From: CAVRZY01 sp963725415
GTDB taxonomy: Bacteria > Acidobacteriota > Terriglobia > Bryobacterales > Bryobacteraceae
Length of the DNA: 10,944 nucleotides
Assembly: GCA_963725415.1 (NCBI GenBank)
Contig: CAVRZY010000265.1
Coordinates: forward strand, 1 to 10,944
Direction: 5' to 3'
Positions 7,389 through 10,944 of the stretch are shown piece after piece. Below the pieces are notes generated by a model. That model was not told the DNA's origin. It made no database searches and saw nothing but the letters and a program-made list of their open reading frames with translations. Positions within the stretch are counted from its first letter, which is position 1. Every line of letters starts with the position of its first letter. A program made the translations under genes and the position numbers.

Positions 7389-7598
7389 GATCTCTTCTTG
7401 GAGCAGCGGATCGTCGCAGAGATCGACCACCATCGAATGAAAACTCCACTCGAACCAGCGATCGAAGGCGTCCAGGTCACGCCGGCTCGGTCACAAACCG
7501 GGAACACGGTACCAGCCGTCGAGTTGCTCCTCGAAAATCCAGTCCAGGAATGGCTGGCCCGGCGTCACCACGATCGCTGTTCGGTTGATGGTGACCAT
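7389..7598 (-). pseudogene. IS passenger gene remnant, copy 2
   Basis: Starting 27 bases after the transposase stop codon, an ATG at 7598 opens MVTINRTAIVVTPGQPFLDW. This continues directly into IFEEQLDGWYRVPGL, then a TGA (Trp in copy 1), then PSRRDLDAFDRWFEWSFHSM, VVDLCDDPLLQEEI. It resembles a small uncharacterised family that I recall as about 110 aa with an acidic middle segment between FLDW and IFEEQ, which is absent here, so an internal deletion is likely. The stop codon after LQEEI seen in copy 1 is TGG here. The gene lies within the IS tips in both copies, so it is cargo of the element. Its function is unknown. Confidence 0.5.
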
Positions 7599-7624
7599 GC
7601 TGTGAGAGCCCGGTTCCTCTTCCC

Positions 7625-8356
7625 TCAGGCGGCCTGCCGATAATAGTAGTTCAGCATCCCGCCCAAACGCTCGCGGGGTCGGATCGCTCCAGCATTACCA
7701 GCATGGGAATCATCCGGGATGATCAACCGGTTGCCGAGACCTTGGTGGTTTCGCTCGCCATGATAATGCGCCACGAATTCGCGAATCGCCTTCCGCAGCG
7801 AACCTTCCCCGAATAGGATCATCCGGTCCAAGCAGGATTCCTTGATGGTTCTGACAGATCGCTCCGCATGGGGATTCAAATTTGGCGACTGTGGCGGCAG
7901 TTTCACGGACTTCACCCCACTGGCGGCCAGCGTTCCCAGAAACTCAGCGGTAAAGAGCGGGTCGCGGTCGTGGATCAGATATCGCTTCCCCGTCAGGAAC
8001 CCGTCTCCATCATCGCAGAGGTTGCGGGCTACCTGGTCCATCCAGAGTCTATTCGCCTCGATGGTGCCTCCCATCGTACTTCTGGGCGATCAGCTTCCGG
8101 TACCAGGCCAGGAGGGTTTGAGGCGTGAGGATGGTGGCGGCTTCACGCAGCAGGCGACGCCCCAGCGTTTTGGCCTTGGCTGCCAAGCGCCGGCGCTGAT
8201 CGTCGTTCAAACGGAGCCGTTTGTTGCCGAGTTGCTCTCGCAGCACTGGGTTCTCTTCAGGGAGATAATCGATGGCGTCCCGCTGCTGCTGGCCCAACCA
8301 ACCGGCAACAGAAATGAAATCAGCAGAAGTCACAACGGATCCAAGGTCCGGCGCAT
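7625..8356 (-). pseudogene. Transposase (rve/DDE integrase core), copy 2, broken
   Basis: The ATG at 8356 corresponds to the start used in copy 1. Shortly after it come a TGA in place of an Arg codon and a tandem GAAAT duplication (8311-8320, plus strand) that shifts the frame. The helical N-terminal region (GQQQRDAIDYLPEENPVL, LGNKRLRLNDDQRRRLAAKA) then reads to KYDG, where a deletion fuses it out of frame to GTIEANRLWMDQ. The second Asp (RYLIHDRDPLF), the Glu region (SPNLNPHAERSVRTIKES) and the C-terminus NYYYRQAA with a TGA at 7627-7625 are intact. As in copy 1, the central block with the first catalytic Asp is missing. It is inactive. Confidence 0.8.
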
Positions 8357-8523
8357 TGGCACAGGATAGCAGCCAAGACCGCCGTAATGGGCTCTCGAAG
8401 CTGCACGATCTGAGGCAGATCGTTTTTGGACACTACGGCGTCGGTCTTCCAGCAGATCGGCACTACCCTTCGGTCTGGGGATAGGGGCTGTGTTTCCTCA
8501 GCAGCTATTACTGCATGATTTAT

Positions 8524-8656
8524 GTAATGCCTCAGTCTCGGGGGCCGTGGAAGAAGCTCCAGCTTGTCTCGGGCGGTATTCGAAAGGCGTCCGGACAGGC
8601 TGGAAGCCTATCCTACCCGGCTGGACTGGCTATTGCCCCCGAGACTGAGGCATTAC
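8524..8656 (+). repeat. Palindrome-ended repeat element, copy 2
   Basis: Perfect 22-bp inverted termini begin GTAATGCCTCAGTCTCGG at 8524 and end with the complement, finishing GGCATTAC at 8656. The 121-bp core (8530-8650) is about 90% identical to copy 1 at 479-599 and carries the same internal AGGCT-GGA-AGCCT hairpin. If transcribed, it would fold into a long stem with an inner hairpin. It lies 88 bp after IS copy 2 and about 45 bp before the -10 box of Oar-like gene 2. It encodes nothing credible. It resembles a REPIN- or MITE-type element in size, but no RAYT transposase is present in the window. Confidence 0.8.
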
Positions 8657-8676
8657 TCCATAGACAAGACCCCGCC

Positions 8677-8705
8677 TTTAGGCCGTGGACGTTTAGTGTT
8701 ATACT
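8677..8705 (+). promoter_or_regulatory. Possible promoter of Oar-like gene 2
   Basis: TATACT at 8700-8705 is a good -10 box. TTTAGG at 8677-8682 is a weak -35 at 17 bp spacing. The leader to the start codon would be about 60 nt and contains the ribosome binding site. Confidence 0.35.
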
Positions 8706-8771
8706 TGTCCCGAATTTGCGTGCGAGCGTGTGCGGCGACGTTTCGGGCCGCTGCAGAAAGGATGTGTGCCG

Positions 8772-10944
8772 ATGCGGAAAACGCTGTGGTGCGTGTCTTG
8801 TTTCGTTTTGATGTTCGCCCCGCTGTTTGCGCAGGAGTTCAGGGGAGTGATTCTGGGACGGATCACGGATCCTTCCGGGGCCGTGGTTCCCGGGGCGAAA
8901 GTCACCGTAACCAATCAGGAAACCAACGTAGCGGTCGATGTTCAGTCGAACGCCGAGGGAAACTACGTCGTACCGTTTCTGCTGCCTGGCAAGTATAAGG
9001 TCGCAGTAGGCGCCGCGGGCTTTCGACAAGTCCTTCGGGACGGGATTATCGTTCAGGTTAACGATCGGATCACCTTGGACTTTGCCCTTCAGATAGGCGC
9101 CATCGCAGAAGTCGTGACTGTCCAGGCGGAAAGTCCCATGCTGCAGAGCGCCAGCGCGGACCTGGGTCAAGTGGCCGACCGCGCTTTCATGGACGATGCC
9201 TTGCTTATCAGCAGCGTTTTGCAGCTCGCCAACATGGCGCCCGGCGTACTGGCCACTGGATCGTTAGGGTTCGGCGGCACTATGGGCAACAACCAAAACG
9301 AAATCGCGGTGAACGGGGGCAACGGCACCCAAAAAGGGAACGACGTCACCATAGACGGCTCGCCGGCGCTGGCGCCGCGGCAATCGGGCCTGGCCGTGGG
9401 CATTCCCATGACCGATGCGGTGCAAGAGTTCAAGATCGTCACCACGATGTTCGACGCCAGCCTGGGCCGTTCCAACGGCGGGGCGCTGTCCATTACCACA
9501 AAATCGGGAACTAACGAGTACCACGGAAGCGCCTTTTACTACACCCAGAATGAGGCTCTGAACGCCAATGCCTGGGAGAATAATCGCGTTGGGATCCCGC
9601 ACCCCATGGTGGACATGTATTCCTTCGGCGGGACCATCGGGGGCCCTGTCCGGCTGCCGAAGTACGATGGGCGCAATCGGACGTTCTTCTTCTTCGGCTA
9701 CGAAAAAGACCGGAACGGTAACCATGCAGTGGGACTGGCCTACGTTCCCAGCGCTGCCATGCGGCAGGGCGATTTTTCAAAGACGCTGGCATCGGCCGGC
9801 GCTCCACTGGTCTTGTACGACCCGCAGAGCACCGCGGTCAATGCAGCGGGCACGTTTCAGTCCCGCACGGTGTTCCCTAACGCGGTCATTCCGTCCCAGC
9901 GGCTCAGTGCCATCGGCATGGCCGTGCTTGGTAAGCTGCCGGCGCCCAACCTGAACCTGGATCGCACACAGATCAACACGCCCAACTGGACCGCCGATAT
10001 GAAGTTCCCTCAAGTGACCAGGAACTGGCAGGTGCGGATCGACCAGGCGCTGGGCAGCAGGCATCGGATCTTCCTGCGGGTGGCCCAGCCAGAATACCTG
10101 GGGCAGCCAAATCCGGCCTATTTCCCGGGCGCTTATAGTGTCCCGCCAAACGGCACCTCCAACCTGAATACGGACAGCCGCAAGCACCGGAGCGCGACCC
10201 TGGATGACACCGTCCTGTTCACCCCCAGTCTGGTTGGATCGTTCCGGCTGGGGTATACCAGGGTTTGGACTTACAACTTCATGCCGGGTGACACGGAGAA
10301 TCCCGCCGATCTGGGCCTGCCCGCCGCGATTACGGGGCGCCAGGTCGCGCCGGCCTGGCCGATCTTCGACCTCAGCCAGGAGGGCGCGCCTTTCATCGGC
10401 AGCCGCCCCAGGCAGAGCGTCAATGATATCTGGTCGTTCATGAACAATTTCAACAAGCCGCAAGGGGCTCATACCCTGCGCTTTGGGCTGGACTATCGCA
10501 TGACGCGTTGGAACGAGAACAACCCCGGTACCTACGCCAACGGGCAATTCGTTTTTAACAACACCCTGACGCGTTCGAACCCCACGCAGTCCTCCACCGG
10601 CAACACTTCCGGCAGCGGCATGGCATCTTTGCTGTTGGGCCTGCCGACCACGGCGAGCAACCGGGGCATCGGCTTCACCTCGCCCCTGACTCTACAGGTT
10701 CACTATGCCGGCCTTTTCTTCCAGGACGATTGGAAGGTGACGCGCAAACTCACGCTGAACCTGGGCATGCGGTTTGAGCTGGAGACCCCTCCCACCGAGA
10801 GGTTTGACCGGCTGCTCTACAGTTTCGATCCGGCTCTCGACCTCGGCATCACGGTGCCCGGGCTTGGCCCGCTGCGCGGGGGCGTGCGATTCGTCAACGA
10901 CGGCGGCGTCGGCCGGCGGCAGGGTGTGATCGACAAGAACAACT
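8772..10944 (+). CDS. Oar-like TonB-dependent-receptor-type outer-membrane protein, 3' end outside window
   Basis: The frame is open from ATG 8772 to the window edge (724 codons seen), so the product is about two thirds complete if it has the usual 1100-1200 aa. AGAAAGGA at 8755-8762 is a good ribosome binding site nine bases upstream. Residues 1-21 are a signal peptide ending FAQ. Residues about 24-106 are a carboxypeptidase-regulatory-like domain (LGRITDPSGAVVPGAKV, then NAEGNYVVPFLLPGKYKV). Residues about 120-265 are the plug (LGQVADRAF, LANMAPGVLATG, GNDVTIDGSP, ALSITTKSGTNEYHGSAFYY). Barrel strands follow, including FFFFGYEKDRNGN, HYAGLFFQDDWKVT and LNLGMRFELETPPTER. It is a clear paralogue of the gene at 3667, but too divergent in plug and barrel to be a recent duplicate. 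The likely role is outer-membrane uptake or surface anchoring; no substrate can be inferred. Confidence 0.88.
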   Translation, partial: MRKTLWCVSCFVLMFAPLFAQEFRGVILGRITDPSGAVVPGAKVTVTNQETNVAVDVQSNAEGNYVVPFLLPGKYKVAVGAAGFRQVLRDGIIVQVNDRITLDFALQIGAIAEVVTVQAESPMLQSASADLGQVADRAFMDDALLISSVLQLANMAPGVLATGSLGFGGTMGNNQNEIAVNGGNGTQKGNDVTIDGSPALAPRQSGLAVGIPMTDAVQEFKIVTTMFDASLGRSNGGALSITTKSGTNEYHGSAFYYTQNEALNANAWENNRVGIPHPMVDMYSFGGTIGGPVRLPKYDGRNRTFFFFGYEKDRNGNHAVGLAYVPSAAMRQGDFSKTLASAGAPLVLYDPQSTAVNAAGTFQSRTVFPNAVIPSQRLSAIGMAVLGKLPAPNLNLDRTQINTPNWTADMKFPQVTRNWQVRIDQALGSRHRIFLRVAQPEYLGQPNPAYFPGAYSVPPNGTSNLNTDSRKHRSATLDDTVLFTPSLVGSFRLGYTRVWTYNFMPGDTENPADLGLPAAITGRQVAPAWPIFDLSQEGAPFIGSRPRQSVNDIWSFMNNFNKPQGAHTLRFGLDYRMTRWNENNPGTYANGQFVFNNTLTRSNPTQSSTGNTSGSGMASLLLGLPTTASNRGIGFTSPLTLQVHYAGLFFQDDWKVTRKLTLNLGMRFELETPPTERFDRLLYSFDPALDLGITVPGLGPLRGGVRFVNDGGVGRRQGVIDKNN

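Larger units (their letters stand above)
7327..8436 (-). mobile_element. Decayed insertion sequence, copy 2
   Basis: It begins GTAACGTCCAAAAACTCAAA at 7327 and ends TTTTTGGACACTAC at 8436, with the same inverted ends and orientation as copy 1. It retains about 122 bp (7518-7639) that copy 1 has lost, including the transposase stop codon and the start of the passenger ORF. In turn it lacks about 140 bp of the transposase that copy 1 keeps (junction near 8068). The flanking DNA differs from that of copy 1 directly outside the tips, so the two arose by transposition and not by segmental duplication. I could not identify a target duplication. Confidence 0.8.

Noticed and set aside
8508..8656. ATTAC/GTAAT motifs around element copy 2 as a CRISPR-like repeat array
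   Set aside because: Only inverted termini and one chance ATTAC are present; there are no regularly spaced direct repeats with unique spacers.

Overview
The window is high-GC bacterial DNA. It most resembles an Acidobacteriota genome of the Solibacter/Bryobacter type. The clues are two paralogous Oar-like TonB-dependent-receptor-type outer-membrane proteins, each with a carboxypeptidase-regulatory-like N-terminal domain, together with transposases and short dispersed repeats that I associate from memory with that group. This assignment rests on family recognition and not on any marker gene; no rRNA or tRNA gene is present.

Layout: (1) Positions 1-1450 are mostly non-coding accessory DNA. They hold a possible small membrane peptide (254-403), a 290-bp segment bounded by two degenerate insertion-sequence (IS) ends (374-663) that encloses a palindrome-ended repeat (479-599), and one convincing small secreted-protein gene (1005-1286) with a promoter so close to its ATG that the mRNA may be leaderless. 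(2) Positions 1451-2574 are a decayed IS with a minus-strand DDE integrase-type transposase and the remains of a passenger gene. Its right end has cut into a minus-strand gene of which only the signal peptide survives (2575-2634). (3) Positions 2640-3600 are an IS graveyard: an IS1380-type transposase C-terminus (3032-3271), a possible 5' end of another integrase-type transposase (about 3444-3479), and a 36-bp-period direct repeat (3532-3590). (4) Positions 3667-7124 are the first Oar-like gene, with a good promoter and ribosome binding site but a single-base frameshift at about 6571-6576. (5) Positions 7327-8436 are a second copy of the decayed IS in the same orientation. (6) Positions 8524-8656 are a second copy of the palindrome-ended repeat. 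(7) Positions 8772-10944 are a second Oar-like gene, intact as far as seen, running off the window.

The biological theme is outer-membrane uptake or surface proteins embedded in mobile-element debris. The first Oar gene sits between two directly repeated IS copies, and that unit lies between two directly repeated palindromic elements. Both IS copies appear to lack the same central part of the transposase, including its first catalytic Asp, yet their flanks diverge exactly at the terminal inverted repeats. This suggests that a defective ancestor was mobilised in trans. I see no CRISPR array, toxin-antitoxin pair or defence system. The least ordinary items are the non-autonomous IS lineage with its passenger ORF and the palindrome-ended repeat family.
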